Source: CAZAQV01 sp964487255 (GTDB lineage Bacteria; Myxococcota_A; Polyangia; Polyangiales; CAZAQV01). Taken from it: DNA of 64,000 bases. The notes beneath the pieces were generated by a model. It saw only the letters and a program-made list of their open reading frames with translations, searched no databases and was not told the DNA's origin. Shown here one piece after another: positions 17,013-26,111 of this stretch. The position numbers and the translations under genes are program-made. Position 1 is the first letter of the stretch, and every line of letters starts with the position of its first letter. The DNA is taken from NCBI GenBank assembly GCA_964487255.1, contig CAZAQV010000011.1:123268-187267 (forward strand), written 5' to 3'.

Positions 17013-18824
17013 GTGTCAGGGCTTGAGCTGCATCTGGGCGATTGGATCGTCGTCGCCGTCTATCTTCTTTTTGCGCTCGGGGTTGGGCTTTGGGTTCGAG
17101 AGCGTGCTGGAGCGAGCCGACGGAGTTACTTCTTGGCCGACCGCAGTCTTCCCTGGTGGTGGGCGGGGCTTTCGATCGCTGCAACCACGTTTGCCGCGGA
17201 CACGCCGCTGGCTGTGACCGGTATCGTGGCCAGTCGAGGAATCGAGGGCAATTGGATTTGGCTTTCATGGGTCGGCGTGCATGCGGCGGTCGTTGTCTAC
17301 TTTGCAGTTCGTTGGCACCGCGCAGATGTGATCACGGATGCCGAATTCGTCGCCCTCCGTTACGAGGGTCGAGCCGCACGTTGGCTGCGCGCGATGCGCT
17401 CGGTGCTCTTTGGTCTCGTCTACAATTGCATCATTCTCGGCTGGGTACTGCGCGCCATGATCAAGATTGCCAGCCCGTTTTTCGACTGGCAAAGCTGGAC
17501 GCCCGGACTTGTCGAAGTGGTGGGGCTGGTTGTCTCCGCGCAGAGTCCCATCGGCTCGCCGTCCGAGGTCTTGACAGTGATGGTGCTGTTGGCGGTGGTT
17601 GCGGTGTATTCGAGCTTGGGCGGGATCCGCGGTGTCGTGTTTACCGACTTGGTGCAGCTCGGCTTCTCGCTCGTCGGAAGTTTCTGGTTCGCGTACGTCG
17701 CGTGGGAACGGGTCGGCGGCGGCTCGGCTTTGCGTCGCAAGCTGACGGACCTCTACGGCGCCGAGCACAAAACCTTGCAACTCTTTCCATCACCTGGCGA
17801 CGGCTGGGGCGTGGGCCTCGAAGTAGGCGCATTTGTCTTTGGTATGTACCTGCTCGTGCAGTCCTACGCCAACGTGCCATCCGATGGCGGTGGATATCTC
17901 ATGCAGCGCCTTGGCGCCACGCGCTCCGAGCAGGACGCGCGCCGCGCAGCGCTCTTGTTCGTCCTGCTCCAATACGTCGTGCGGCTCTTTCCGTGGCTTG
18001 TCGTGGCGGTCTCTGCGCTGGTGCTGATTCCGGTCGGTGGGGAGGGGGCGGTGTTCGATGGCGTCGCGCGAGACGTCGCGGCGGATCGTGAGCTGGCGTA
18101 TCCGGTGCTCATGGTTTCGTTGCTTCCGCCCGTCGTGCTCGGACTGATGGTCACCAGTTTGCTGGCGGCCTTCATGAGCACCGTCGACACGCACATCAAC
18201 TGGGGCGCGTCGTATCTCGTCAATGACATTTTCTGTCCGTTGTTTCCCGGAGCGAGCAAAGCCACGGAGCTTCGCGTGGCCCGGCTTGCTGTGGTTGCTT
18301 TTGTCGTTCTCGCCGTTGTCGTGAGTCTGCATATCGATACCATCGAGCAAGCTTGGAAGTGGGTTGCCGCCCTCGGCGCGGCGCTCGGGGTGCCCACTGC
18401 GTTGCGCTGGCTCTGGTGGCGCATGAACGCGGCTTCGGAGATCGGCGCGATGATTGTCGGGCTGGGCTGCGCCGCCTACCTTCAGTTTGCGACCGACCTG
18501 CCGTACGAGCTTCGACTGCTCATCACTTCGGCAGCAAGCGTGCTGGGCTTACTCGTCGGTATCGCCGCCTTCCCCGCCGAGAGTCCTGCGACGATTCGCC
18601 GCTTTGTCGAACGCATTCAGCCACTCGGGAGTTGGCCAGGGCAGCCCAAGAGCGGCATGCGCGGAGTCAGGACATTGCTCTGCTGGTGCGGATTGGTCGC
18701 GGCGGTCGTGCTGCTGATCAAAGGCGGCCACGCCTATTGGTTTGAAGGGGCGACGCTACACGCGCTCGCCTTCGGCGGCGTGGGTATAGTCGCGCTCGTG
18801 CTCAGCTACCGCAGCATCCCGTGA
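17013..18824 (+). CDS. Sodium:solute symporter (SSS family)
   Basis: 603 residues with about 14-15 hydrophobic segments. The N-terminal LHLGDWIVVAVYLLFALGVGLW is TM1. The family stretch YFLADRSLPWWWAGLSIAATTFAADTPLAVTGIVASRGI contains the conserved Ala/Thr-rich sodium-site region. It is expected in the inner membrane, importing a sugar or related solute with Na+. The start is GTG 17013, 4 nt after the SIS gene stop, so it closes the operon. The last 69 bp overlap tail-to-tail with the minus-strand gene 18756-19724. A glycoside or amino-sugar cargo is inferred from the operon. Confidence 0.9.
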   Translation: MSGLELHLGDWIVVAVYLLFALGVGLWVRERAGASRRSYFLADRSLPWWWAGLSIAATTFAADTPLAVTGIVASRGIEGNWIWLSWVGVHAAVVVYFAVRWHRADVITDAEFVALRYEGRAARWLRAMRSVLFGLVYNCIILGWVLRAMIKIASPFFDWQSWTPGLVEVVGLVVSAQSPIGSPSEVLTVMVLLAVVAVYSSLGGIRGVVFTDLVQLGFSLVGSFWFAYVAWERVGGGSALRRKLTDLYGAEHKTLQLFPSPGDGWGVGLEVGAFVFGMYLLVQSYANVPSDGGGYLMQRLGATRSEQDARRAALLFVLLQYVVRLFPWLVVAVSALVLIPVGGEGAVFDGVARDVAADRELAYPVLMVSLLPPVVLGLMVTSLLAAFMSTVDTHINWGASYLVNDIFCPLFPGASKATELRVARLAVVAFVVLAVVVSLHIDTIEQAWKWVAALGAALGVPTALRWLWWRMNAASEIGAMIVGLGCAAYLQFATDLPYELRLLITSAASVLGLLVGIAAFPAESPATIRRFVERIQPLGSWPGQPKSGMRGVRTLLCWCGLVAAVVLLIKGGHAYWFEGATLHALAFGGVGIVALVLSYRSIP

Positions 18825-19724
18825 TGCCAACAGCTGCTTGTCGAGTTCAAGCGCCACCGGGTTGGTCTCCGGATTGTAAAGGAATACATCCAAATCACGT
18901 CCAAAGGTGTAGAGCGCCAAGTTAGGTTCACCGGCCTGGAGGGAGCGAGGCTCGACTTCTTTGGTGATCGAGCCGTTAGCCTGGCAAAGCCAATCGCCTC
19001 CGGGCGTTCGGAAGTGGGTGAAACCGTCTTCGTACCAAACGCTGTAGGGGGTGTCGCTGGTGTTGACCTTCACGGATTGTCTGCGTAGGCGAAGTGAAGC
19101 CCGGGGCAGCGTCTGTATGCGACCCTCGTAGCGTCGATACAGGAGACTGGGACTAAGTGCGAAATCGCCCAGATGGTTTCCGTATCCTAAACGGCCGTAC
19201 TGCAAAAAGAGCACGAAGCGGTCGAAGCTTGTCGTTGCATCACGCGCTTCGCAGAGCAACTTGTCCGCTCGTGCATTCTCGCGATAGCCTGCATCCTCGA
19301 CACCCACGAGGCTGGGCCAAGCATTAGCATCGAGCCACGACACTCTTGGCACATCGAGCCAGCCACGAAAAGCGCGAAGTGGACGATGCTCCTCTATATG
19401 AGCGAAGAGCCGCTCGGTTTGTGTCTGAAAGTGCTGCGAGCCCTTTAGGGAGCGCAGTTTATACTCACGGCATGTGATTCCACCGACGTGTCGGTAAGCA
19501 ACGCGACACCGGCTCGCGATGGGGAAGGCTCCAATCGCCTCTAGGTTTGCCCATTCTACGAAGAGTGAATCGGGGTCGTACGAAGCGCCGATGGTGAAGC
19601 CCTCAGCGCTGGTGTTTAGGGCGAAGCTTGCCCTCGTGGCAGAGACGGTTTCGTGGACATGAAAAAGCGACGCGTTGTCGGGCAGTGTTTGGCGAGACTG
19701 ACCCGACGCGGCGTCGCGATTCAT
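18756..19724 (-). CDS. Protein of unknown function
   Basis: 322 residues; not recognised. There is no signal peptide or membrane helix. Composition is balanced, with several Trp/Tyr-rich blocks (RAFRGWLDVPRVSWLDANAWP, VWYEDGFTHFRTPGGDWLC), suggesting a soluble beta-rich fold. Its last 69 bp are antisense to the end of the symporter gene, a long convergent overlap. It lies 18 bp downstream of the minus-strand lipoprotein gene and may be co-transcribed with it. The frame is supported by codon usage and protein-like composition through the non-overlapping part; the overlapping C-terminal segment could be dispensable. Confidence 0.65.
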   Translation of the reverse strand: MNRDAASGQSRQTLPDNASLFHVHETVSATRASFALNTSAEGFTIGASYDPDSLFVEWANLEAIGAFPIASRCRVAYRHVGGITCREYKLRSLKGSQHFQTQTERLFAHIEEHRPLRAFRGWLDVPRVSWLDANAWPSLVGVEDAGYRENARADKLLCEARDATTSFDRFVLFLQYGRLGYGNHLGDFALSPSLLYRRYEGRIQTLPRASLRLRRQSVKVNTSDTPYSVWYEDGFTHFRTPGGDWLCQANGSITKEVEPRSLQAGEPNLALYTFGRDLDVFLYNPETNPVALELDKQLLASRDAAVAEHERDYTHAAEGERV

Positions 19725-19742
19725 GTTCGTAGCTTTCGAGTG

Positions 19743-20801
19743 CTACTTGTTGGCCTTGTCGGCTTTTTTGTCGGCTTTGGCTTCGGACTTGCCGGCCTTG
19801 GCTTCAGCTTTGGCTTCGGCCTTGTCCGCCTTGGCTTCAGCTTTGGCTTCAGCCTTGGCCGCTTTGGCTTCAGCTTTGGCGGCCTTTTTGTCCGCCTTGG
19901 CTTCGGCCTTGTCCGCTGCGGGCTTTGGCTCTTCGCAAGCCGCTTTGACGGAGATAGTCTGCTTCGCCTCAAGCAGCGTCTTGACCGGCTCGCCGCTGTT
20001 GACGAGCATGAGTTCGACGGTGTGGTCGCCGGCTGCAAGGCCGGAGAGCTGGTGGGGGGTCCAGTCCGTGATGGTGGCGACCTTTTCGTTGTCGACTAGG
20101 ACGTTGACCGTATGCCCTGTCTCCTTGAAGTCACCACCGATGTTGGCGACGTAGAAGTCGAGTAGGGTGGGTTGCCCCGCTACGACGCAGCCCTTGGGGC
20201 GGCTGTAGGTCAGCACGGGCGACTTGGGCTCGTAGGTGAAACCCTCCGTCTTGTTCTTGTAGTGGACAACCACTTGCGCAAACGGGGTGCCTTCTTTGAC
20301 AGACTCGTGCGTCGCGCGGCTGGGGAAGGCGCGCAGAATATGGCTGCCTTCTGCAAGTTCGACCCCGAGCTTCTCTTTGACGAGCTTATTGAGGTTGATC
20401 GGTTTGGCCACGTCGCGGATCGCGATGTAGGGGTGATCGTCGACGAACAAGTGAACGTGCTTGCCCGGCGCAGGGCCGACCTTCCAGTTTTTGAGGTCGA
20501 ACTTGACCATGATGTCGCGCTTTGCGACCGAGTCCTTGCGGGGTTGTACGAAGCGCAGCTTGGGTGCCTTTTTCCCTTCGAGAGGGGTGCGCGCAGCAGC
20601 TACGATCTCAACTTTGGGCTTGGGCGGCGTGGTTTTCTGAGGCGGGGGGGTGTCGTCTTGCACAACGGATTGCTCGTGGGAGTCGACAGGCGTCTCTTCG
20701 ACCTCCGTCTCCGTTCGCTCGACCTCAGCCGCAGCGCCGCATGCGGCTAGCAGCCCAAGGACAGCAGGGAAAATCATCGTGCGTTGAATCATAAGCTTCA
20801 T
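19743..20801 (-). CDS. Lipoprotein with Lys/Ala-rich histone-like tail
   Basis: 352 residues. The lipobox is LLAAC (Cys near residue 21), followed by a Glu/Thr-rich linker. A central domain of about 200 residues includes GKHVHLFVDDHPYIAI, reminiscent of small DUF4399-like modules, and a second related half (HTVNVLVDNEKVATI). Two repeated beta-sandwich modules are therefore likely. The last ~60 residues are an almost pure A/K/E repeat (AEAKADKKAAKAEAK type) resembling histone H1-like or peptidoglycan-binding basic tails. Outer-membrane anchoring with a cationic tail reaching a polyanion is inferred. GGAGG precedes the ATG at normal spacing. Confidence 0.78.
   Translation of the reverse strand: MKLMIQRTMIFPAVLGLLAACGAAAEVERTETEVEETPVDSHEQSVVQDDTPPPQKTTPPKPKVEIVAAARTPLEGKKAPKLRFVQPRKDSVAKRDIMVKFDLKNWKVGPAPGKHVHLFVDDHPYIAIRDVAKPINLNKLVKEKLGVELAEGSHILRAFPSRATHESVKEGTPFAQVVVHYKNKTEGFTYEPKSPVLTYSRPKGCVVAGQPTLLDFYVANIGGDFKETGHTVNVLVDNEKVATITDWTPHQLSGLAAGDHTVELMLVNSGEPVKTLLEAKQTISVKAACEEPKPAADKAEAKADKKAAKAEAKAAKAEAKAEAKADKAEAKAEAKAGKSEAKADKKADKANK
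19746..19925 (-). repeat. Low-complexity A/K/E codon repeat
   Basis: The 3' end of the lipoprotein gene is built from reiterated GCC-AAG-GCX-GAA units (on the plus strand CTTGGCTTCAGCTTTGGC-like). Such tracts vary in length by slippage. Confidence 0.8.
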
Positions 20802-20847
20802 AGGAAGACCTCCGGTTTTTGAGTGGGTGTTGTACCCTTAGCACGCG

Positions 20848-22506
20848 ATGGTCCACAACCCTGAAGTCCGAACGCATTCCCTCCGAAGTTGGGCAGTACC
20901 GTTTTTTTTGTTGCTTATTGCCTCAGTCGGGGTGTTCGGCCTCACTTTCATTCTAGACGTTCGACACGCCGGTCCAGCGAGTGACGCATTTTCGTTACTG
21001 TTTGACCCCAACCCTTCGTCCGCGCTGGGCACGCTGTCGAGCGCGGGTGAAGTCGTTGCTGCGGTTCTGGCGATCGCGATCACGGTCGTCGCCATCATCG
21101 TGGAGCTCGCCGCGAACCGCTACACGCATCGCGTGACCGAACTGTTTGTGTCCGAGCCTGTCAATTTCGTGGTCATGGGCTTTTTCGTGGTTACCGCTGT
21201 TCAGGCGCTGGCGGTGAGCATGGTGTTCGACATGGAGGGAACATCGGGCGCCATATTCATTCCGCAAACCGGTGTTCTGGTGGCCATGGGCATGCTGGGA
21301 CTCTCGCTTCTTATCCTGCTTCCATACTTCGGTTTCGTGTTCGCTTTCTTGAGTCCGCTCAGCATTCTAGAACGCATCCGAGAACACGCGATGGAACAGG
21401 TGGGGCGGGCGCATCGCAGCATTGCGCGTGCGCAGCGGGAGTCTGTGCGCAGTGTGGAGCAGGTGACCGACGTCGTGATGAACGCGATGGAACACAACGA
21501 CAAGGCGGTCTCGATCGGTGGCGTGCGCGCGCTCGGTAAGTTGATGCGGGAGTACCGAAGCCAGCGTGACCAGTTGCCTGCCGAGTGGTTTCGGATTTCG
21601 GAGGTCTTGTCGTCGAACCCCGACTTCATTTCGATGGCGCCGGAAGTTCTCGAGGACCTCGGAGAGCGTGGTCGCTGGTTCGAGATGAAGATCATGCGCC
21701 AATTTCAAACGATTTATGCTTCAGCGCTTGGACGAATGCGTGATGCAGCGTACGTGGTGGCCATTGAGACGCGAGCCGTAGCCACCGCCGCCATCGACGA
21801 CGATGACCAGGAAACGCTCGAGCTGAGCATCATGTTCTTTAACACCTACCTGCGAGCGACGCTCAACCGTCGTGACGTGCGTACGGCGTACAACGTGCTC
21901 CACCAGTACCGCCTGCTCGCCGAATATGCGCTCGAGAAGGGCGCGTGGCAGCGCACGGTTGAAATCGGACGCTACTATCAGTACTACGGACTCACCGCGA
22001 ACAACATGGGGCTTGCGTTTGTCCTAGAGACTGTCGCGTACGACCTATGTACGCTTTGTGAGAAGAGCTTCGATGCGGACAGCCCGGCGCTGCGGCAACT
22101 GCTGCGCACGTTTCTTGAGGTTGACAAGGAGGGCGAGACCGAGTCGCACGAAAAGGCCTTGCGTGGCGTGCGTAAAGCCCAAATCAAGTTGGCCACTTAC
22201 TTTTTGCTGCACGGCGACGAAGAGAAAGCACGCCGCGTCTATCAGGACATGGCGCACGAAAAACACGAACGGATGATCGGCCTTCGCGACGAACTGCTCG
22301 CTGTGCGCAGCGCGAGCTTTTGGGAGGTCAGCGACCGAGGTGAGAACTTCGACTATCTGACGCCCGAGCGTAAACAGAAGATGATGGAGTTCTTTGAATG
22401 GTTTGGCAGCATGGCGCCGCCGCGCCCCTCGCTCGTCGCGCCCGCCTCATCGGTACCCCCGGAGGCCGCCGCCGAAGCCAGCATCACCTCCAAGCCTGAC
22501 GAATAG
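20848..22506 (+). CDS. DUF2254-like membrane protein
   Basis: 552 residues. TM1 is at about 14-34. The block VVAAVLAIAITVVAIIVELAANRYTHRVTELFVSEPVNF then resembles DUF2254 membrane proteins. Two further helices follow (about 107-127 and 145-170). From residue ~180 to the end it is soluble and alpha-helical, with no membrane segment, and rich in charged residues (about 370 residues). Function is unknown; the architecture suggests an inner-membrane protein with a large cytoplasmic helical domain. It is divergent from the lipoprotein gene 46 bp away, and a small membrane-protein gene follows after 52 bp. Confidence 0.75.
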   Translation: MVHNPEVRTHSLRSWAVPFFLLLIASVGVFGLTFILDVRHAGPASDAFSLLFDPNPSSALGTLSSAGEVVAAVLAIAITVVAIIVELAANRYTHRVTELFVSEPVNFVVMGFFVVTAVQALAVSMVFDMEGTSGAIFIPQTGVLVAMGMLGLSLLILLPYFGFVFAFLSPLSILERIREHAMEQVGRAHRSIARAQRESVRSVEQVTDVVMNAMEHNDKAVSIGGVRALGKLMREYRSQRDQLPAEWFRISEVLSSNPDFISMAPEVLEDLGERGRWFEMKIMRQFQTIYASALGRMRDAAYVVAIETRAVATAAIDDDDQETLELSIMFFNTYLRATLNRRDVRTAYNVLHQYRLLAEYALEKGAWQRTVEIGRYYQYYGLTANNMGLAFVLETVAYDLCTLCEKSFDADSPALRQLLRTFLEVDKEGETESHEKALRGVRKAQIKLATYFLLHGDEEKARRVYQDMAHEKHERMIGLRDELLAVRSASFWEVSDRGENFDYLTPERKQKMMEFFEWFGSMAPPRPSLVAPASSVPPEAAAEASITSKPDE

Positions 22507-22558
22507 TGCCACGGTCGCGAAATTCGACGAGATAGCGAGATTCGTCTATCCAGGTAGC

Positions 22559-23056
22559 ATGGCGTCGCCGTGGACAGTGGCACAGGTTCCCGCGTGGGTT
22601 GTTTGGGGCCTCATCATGATCCTTGAGTGCGTGATCGTATACTTTGGGTTTCAAGAGGGCATGACGGGCTCGGAGCCTCCGCGGCACGCGCTCATGCTCA
22701 GAAACATCGGCCTCACCATCGTGGGTGTTTGCCTGCTGGTCGCGCTCGTCACGCGCTGGCTTCGTCCGTGGCTACTCCTGCGACACAAGGCGCTCGCGGC
22801 AGATCAGCAAGCCGGTGGCTGGCAGCTGTTCATGCTATTCGTCAGCTGTTGGGTGTTCTGCCTTATCGCTTCTGCGACATCGCTCATGATCTACCTCGTT
22901 ACGCACGACCAAGTCATGATGATCGTTTCATGGTGTGCGACATTTGTGGTCACCGGTTCGCTGGTGCCACGTTGGGGGGGCATCTACCAGCGCGCCCTCG
23001 ATGCGAGCTCAGGTGGCGGCGACACGCCCGAAGAGCCCGTCGAACACTCGTTCTAG
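22559..23056 (+). CDS. Small four-helix membrane protein of unknown function
   Basis: 165 residues from ATG 22559, with four hydrophobic segments at about 12-30, 47-68, 90-113 and 120-140. The tail is acidic. The longer upstream frame would overlap the previous gene and lacks protein-like composition. TATCCA ends 6 nt before the ATG, the same leaderless-type spacing seen elsewhere. It ends with a 4-bp convergent overlap with the sulfatase-like gene. Confidence 0.7.
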   Translation: MASPWTVAQVPAWVVWGLIMILECVIVYFGFQEGMTGSEPPRHALMLRNIGLTIVGVCLLVALVTRWLRPWLLLRHKALAADQQAGGWQLFMLFVSCWVFCLIASATSLMIYLVTHDQVMMIVSWCATFVVTGSLVPRWGGIYQRALDASSGGGDTPEEPVEHSF

Positions 23057-25065
23057 CGCCAAAGACACGCTGCGCGAAGCGGTGCGGTTTGCATCCACTG
23101 CCGCAGGTGCTTTTTGAGTTTCTTGCGGATGGCGGGCGCGCCGTCGGCGGGCAGCGCTTCCTCCTTTTTGGCGCGTCTATCGTAGAGTTCGAATCGACCG
23201 CTTCGATGGTAGAAGATGGAGCGATGGGTCGAGGAGATGATGGCTGTCTTGGGTTCGTAGTCCGCAGGTTTGTCGAGTTTCTCTAAGCGCGCTTCGATCG
23301 CTTTTTTGCTGCGAACGGGAGTGTTGAGAAAGCGAAAGAGTGTCGAGCCGCGCATCGAGAAAGCTTCGGCGACTACGACGCGCCCCCATGGAATATCCGA
23401 TGGTCGACGCAGATCGTATGACTTTTCAGCGCCACAAACGTTTTTGAGTCCCAAGGCGTGTCGGACCGTCAGAGTCACGTCTTGCATGGTGGCGACCTTT
23501 TCTGAGCGCTCGGGTGCCAGGCCGGGGGCCCTGACGAGCATCGGTACATCGGCGATATCCCGATTGAGGTACACATGATGTCCCACGTAGTCAGGGCCGA
23601 GCGACTCCCCGTGGTCGGCGAAGAACACAACGGTGGTGTTCTCGGCCCAGTGTTTTTTCTTGAGCTCTTCGAACAGGGGAGCCAGTGCTGCGTCCGTCGT
23701 CGCAACCTCACCCTTGTACTTGCCCTTGACCGAGCGAGGGAAACCAAGCTCCTCATGGTGAACGTAGGGTTCGTGTGGGTCGTAGAGATGGAGCCAAATC
23801 AGGAGTCGTTCGTTTTTCGAACGCGATCGCATCACTTCCAGGGTAGCGGCTACAGCGTCTTGAGCAGTCTTTGGGCGCTCCACATGCTCGAAGTGATCCA
23901 GTACGAGCCGGCCAAAAGACTTCTTCGAGAACCAACCGCTCGACGGAAAGATTGCGTGCGTCGACACCTTGTTTTTAGATGCGTCGCGTATGATGCTGGG
24001 CGGTTTTTCTGCCAGCGTAAGCTCAATCGGCGAAAGGCCTGCGACGACGCTTCCCAGGGCAAGCAGTGTGGCGGGGTAGTTGGTTGTAGCGCGCTCGTAC
24101 GAGACGCTTTGCTGCGCAAATCGCAGGATGTTGGGAGTGAGTGGGCTGCCGTCCGCGGCGCTCCAGTCGAGCGCATCTTTTCGCAGGGCATCGACCGAAA
24201 TCAAGATGACGTGCTCGGTGGCGCCCGCGCTCGGCCCGCATTTATTGGCCGATGCTTTGCTGCAATCGTAGGCCAAAAGCCGGTAGTGGGGCTTCGAAGA
24301 GTCTTGGTGCAGGGGCCACAAGTCGGCGACGTCCGAGAGCGGTCGAAAGCGTGCCGCGTTGGCACTCGAAAGGACGCGTGCTGCCTCAGGTTCGCCCTGC
24401 CATTCGTGCGCTGGCCAGGCCACCAAAGCCAGCAGCACCAGATCGACCACGAACTGATCACGCCAGAAGAAAAGCAGGCCAGCGGAAAAGAAGAGGATCG
24501 ACCAGGCGTAGATCAGAACCGCTCGCGTTCCGAACAGGTTTAGTGCCTTGGGCGCCATCCACATCGCAGCCGCGCCGGCCAGACAAGTCAACATAAGAGC
24601 CAAGCGAACCTGAGGCCGATAGGCGCGAAGCGTCCCCGCAACCTTGTTTTGCCAGCCGCCCGCGATGTACGCCGCAAGCGTTGCGACGAGCCCTGTGCTT
24701 ACCGCCGTCAGCGCCAGCGTGAAAAGCACACGGCCGATTTCTGGTGGTAGCCTTTGTGAAATGCCGTCGCCGCGCGCGATATGCGTGCCGATCTCCAGCA
24801 GCGGCCAGCTGAGCGCACAGGCAGTGAGTAGAAGTGCGGCTATCCGCTGGTAGCGTTGCCGAGTTGCCGCCCACGCGCTGGCGAGCACGCCGCTTCCTGC
24901 CGCCGTCGTGAAGGCGAAGGCGAGCGCGTAGTTCGAGACCATGCGGTAGGGCAGCGCCTCTAGACCTCCGGCTTCGGCGTACTCAACGATGTGAGGAGAA
25001 AGTAAGGCGGCAGCGCTCGCAGCGGCGACGACGGATAGCACATGCAGTAGCCGGCGGAGCAACAT
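23053..25065 (-). CDS. Membrane-anchored alkaline-phosphatase/sulfatase-fold hydrolase
   Basis: 670 residues. Roughly seven hydrophobic segments lie in the first ~260 residues, followed by a periplasmic sulfatase-superfamily domain: ILISVDALRKDAL (first metal Asp), FADHGESLGPDYVGHH (later metal DH pair), and ARAPG-like LVRAPGLAP. The formylglycine motif CxPxR is absent; the equivalent position reads TTNYPATLLALGS. A normal arylsulfatase activity is therefore unlikely, and a Thr/Ser nucleophile as in phosphoglycerol or phosphoethanolamine transferases is possible. It is the last gene of the sdh-SirB1-hisC operon, 2 bp after hisC, an odd partner. Confidence 0.8.
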   Translation of the reverse strand: MLLRRLLHVLSVVAAASAAALLSPHIVEYAEAGGLEALPYRMVSNYALAFAFTTAAGSGVLASAWAATRQRYQRIAALLLTACALSWPLLEIGTHIARGDGISQRLPPEIGRVLFTLALTAVSTGLVATLAAYIAGGWQNKVAGTLRAYRPQVRLALMLTCLAGAAAMWMAPKALNLFGTRAVLIYAWSILFFSAGLLFFWRDQFVVDLVLLALVAWPAHEWQGEPEAARVLSSANAARFRPLSDVADLWPLHQDSSKPHYRLLAYDCSKASANKCGPSAGATEHVILISVDALRKDALDWSAADGSPLTPNILRFAQQSVSYERATTNYPATLLALGSVVAGLSPIELTLAEKPPSIIRDASKNKVSTHAIFPSSGWFSKKSFGRLVLDHFEHVERPKTAQDAVAATLEVMRSRSKNERLLIWLHLYDPHEPYVHHEELGFPRSVKGKYKGEVATTDAALAPLFEELKKKHWAENTTVVFFADHGESLGPDYVGHHVYLNRDIADVPMLVRAPGLAPERSEKVATMQDVTLTVRHALGLKNVCGAEKSYDLRRPSDIPWGRVVVAEAFSMRGSTLFRFLNTPVRSKKAIEARLEKLDKPADYEPKTAIISSTHRSIFYHRSGRFELYDRRAKKEEALPADGAPAIRKKLKKHLRQWMQTAPLRAACLWR

Positions 25066-25067
25066 CC

Positions 25068-26111
25068 TTAGAGGGAGGGCAGTGCTTTCAAAAACGCGCT
25101 GTTCTCGTCCGGCGAACCAACCGACACGCGAAAATGCTCGCGCAACGCATCGTGCGAAAACCAGCGCACATGAACTGCGCCCTGTTCCAATGCTTGTTCG
25201 ACTCGCTTGGCTTGTCCGTGACAGTCGACGAGCAAGGAGTTTGAGCGGCTCGGGGTGAAACCGAAGCCCCTCTGATGGAGCTCTTCTTCGAGGCGCGTGC
25301 GCTCCGCGATGACTTGGTCAATCGTCCGGTGCGCTTCCTGCCAGTACGTCTCAAGCAAGAGCGCGGCGCCCAGCTGTGCTGGCACACTCGCGTTGTAAGG
25401 TGCGCGCAACTTGTTGAGCTGCTCGGCAAGGGGTTCATCCATGCGAATCCAACCAAGTCGTAGTCCCGCGAAACCGATTTTAGAGAGCGTGCCTAACACG
25501 GCAACGTTGGGCGCAGCAGAAAAGATGCGATGCGCGCTCCACTCGTTATACGGGCCGTACGCTTCGTCGATCACGAAGAGCGTGTCGGGTGCGCTGGTGA
25601 TGAGCTTGGTCAGCAAAGCGGCATCAAACGCGTTGTTGGTTGGGTTATTGGGTGAGGCGATGAAGAAGACTGCAGGACGCTTGTCGCGCAGGACTTGCAG
25701 TGTGGCCACCTCGTCGATCTCAAAATCGGGACGCAGTGCGATGGGCAGCGGCTCGTGGCGGTGTGTCAGCGCTCCGATGCGGTACATCGCGAAGGACGGC
25801 TCGAAATAGGCGATGGGCGCATGCTCGAATAGAGCCGGAAGCAAGACGAGTGTCTCGTCGGAGCCGTTGCCGAGGAGGTATTGCTCTGGGGTGCCGCCCA
25901 ACCGCTCCGCGAGCGCTGTGCGCACACGGAGACCCGTGGGATCGGGGTAGCGGTTCAGGCCGTAGAGACGCAATTCTCTCGCCAGGTCGCTGTAGAAGTC
26001 CTCGGGTGGCGGGTAGGGAGACTCGTTGGCGTCGAGCCGGACACCGGGGCGGGGCCCGATGGCGGTGTAGGCTTGAAGGTCGAGTACGGCTTTTCGAACG
26101 CGATCGAGCAC
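25068..26111 (-). CDS. hisC: Histidinol-phosphate aminotransferase
   Basis: 347 residues, the normal length. The fold-type I PLP aminotransferase blocks are clear: LDANESPYPPP at the N-terminus, NRYPDP, GNGSDETL, SPNNPTNN, DEAYGPY, and the PLP lysine in GTLSKIGFAGLRLGW. It converts imidazole acetol-phosphate plus glutamate to histidinol-phosphate in histidine synthesis, and may also act on aromatic keto acids. No other his gene is nearby. The start is a GTG that overlaps the stop of the SirB1 gene by 1 bp (TAGTG), so translation is coupled. Confidence 0.9.
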   Translation of the reverse strand: MLDRVRKAVLDLQAYTAIGPRPGVRLDANESPYPPPEDFYSDLARELRLYGLNRYPDPTGLRVRTALAERLGGTPEQYLLGNGSDETLVLLPALFEHAPIAYFEPSFAMYRIGALTHRHEPLPIALRPDFEIDEVATLQVLRDKRPAVFFIASPNNPTNNAFDAALLTKLITSAPDTLFVIDEAYGPYNEWSAHRIFSAAPNVAVLGTLSKIGFAGLRLGWIRMDEPLAEQLNKLRAPYNASVPAQLGAALLLETYWQEAHRTIDQVIAERTRLEEELHQRGFGFTPSRSNSLLVDCHGQAKRVEQALEQGAVHVRWFSHDALREHFRVSVGSPDENSAFLKALPSL

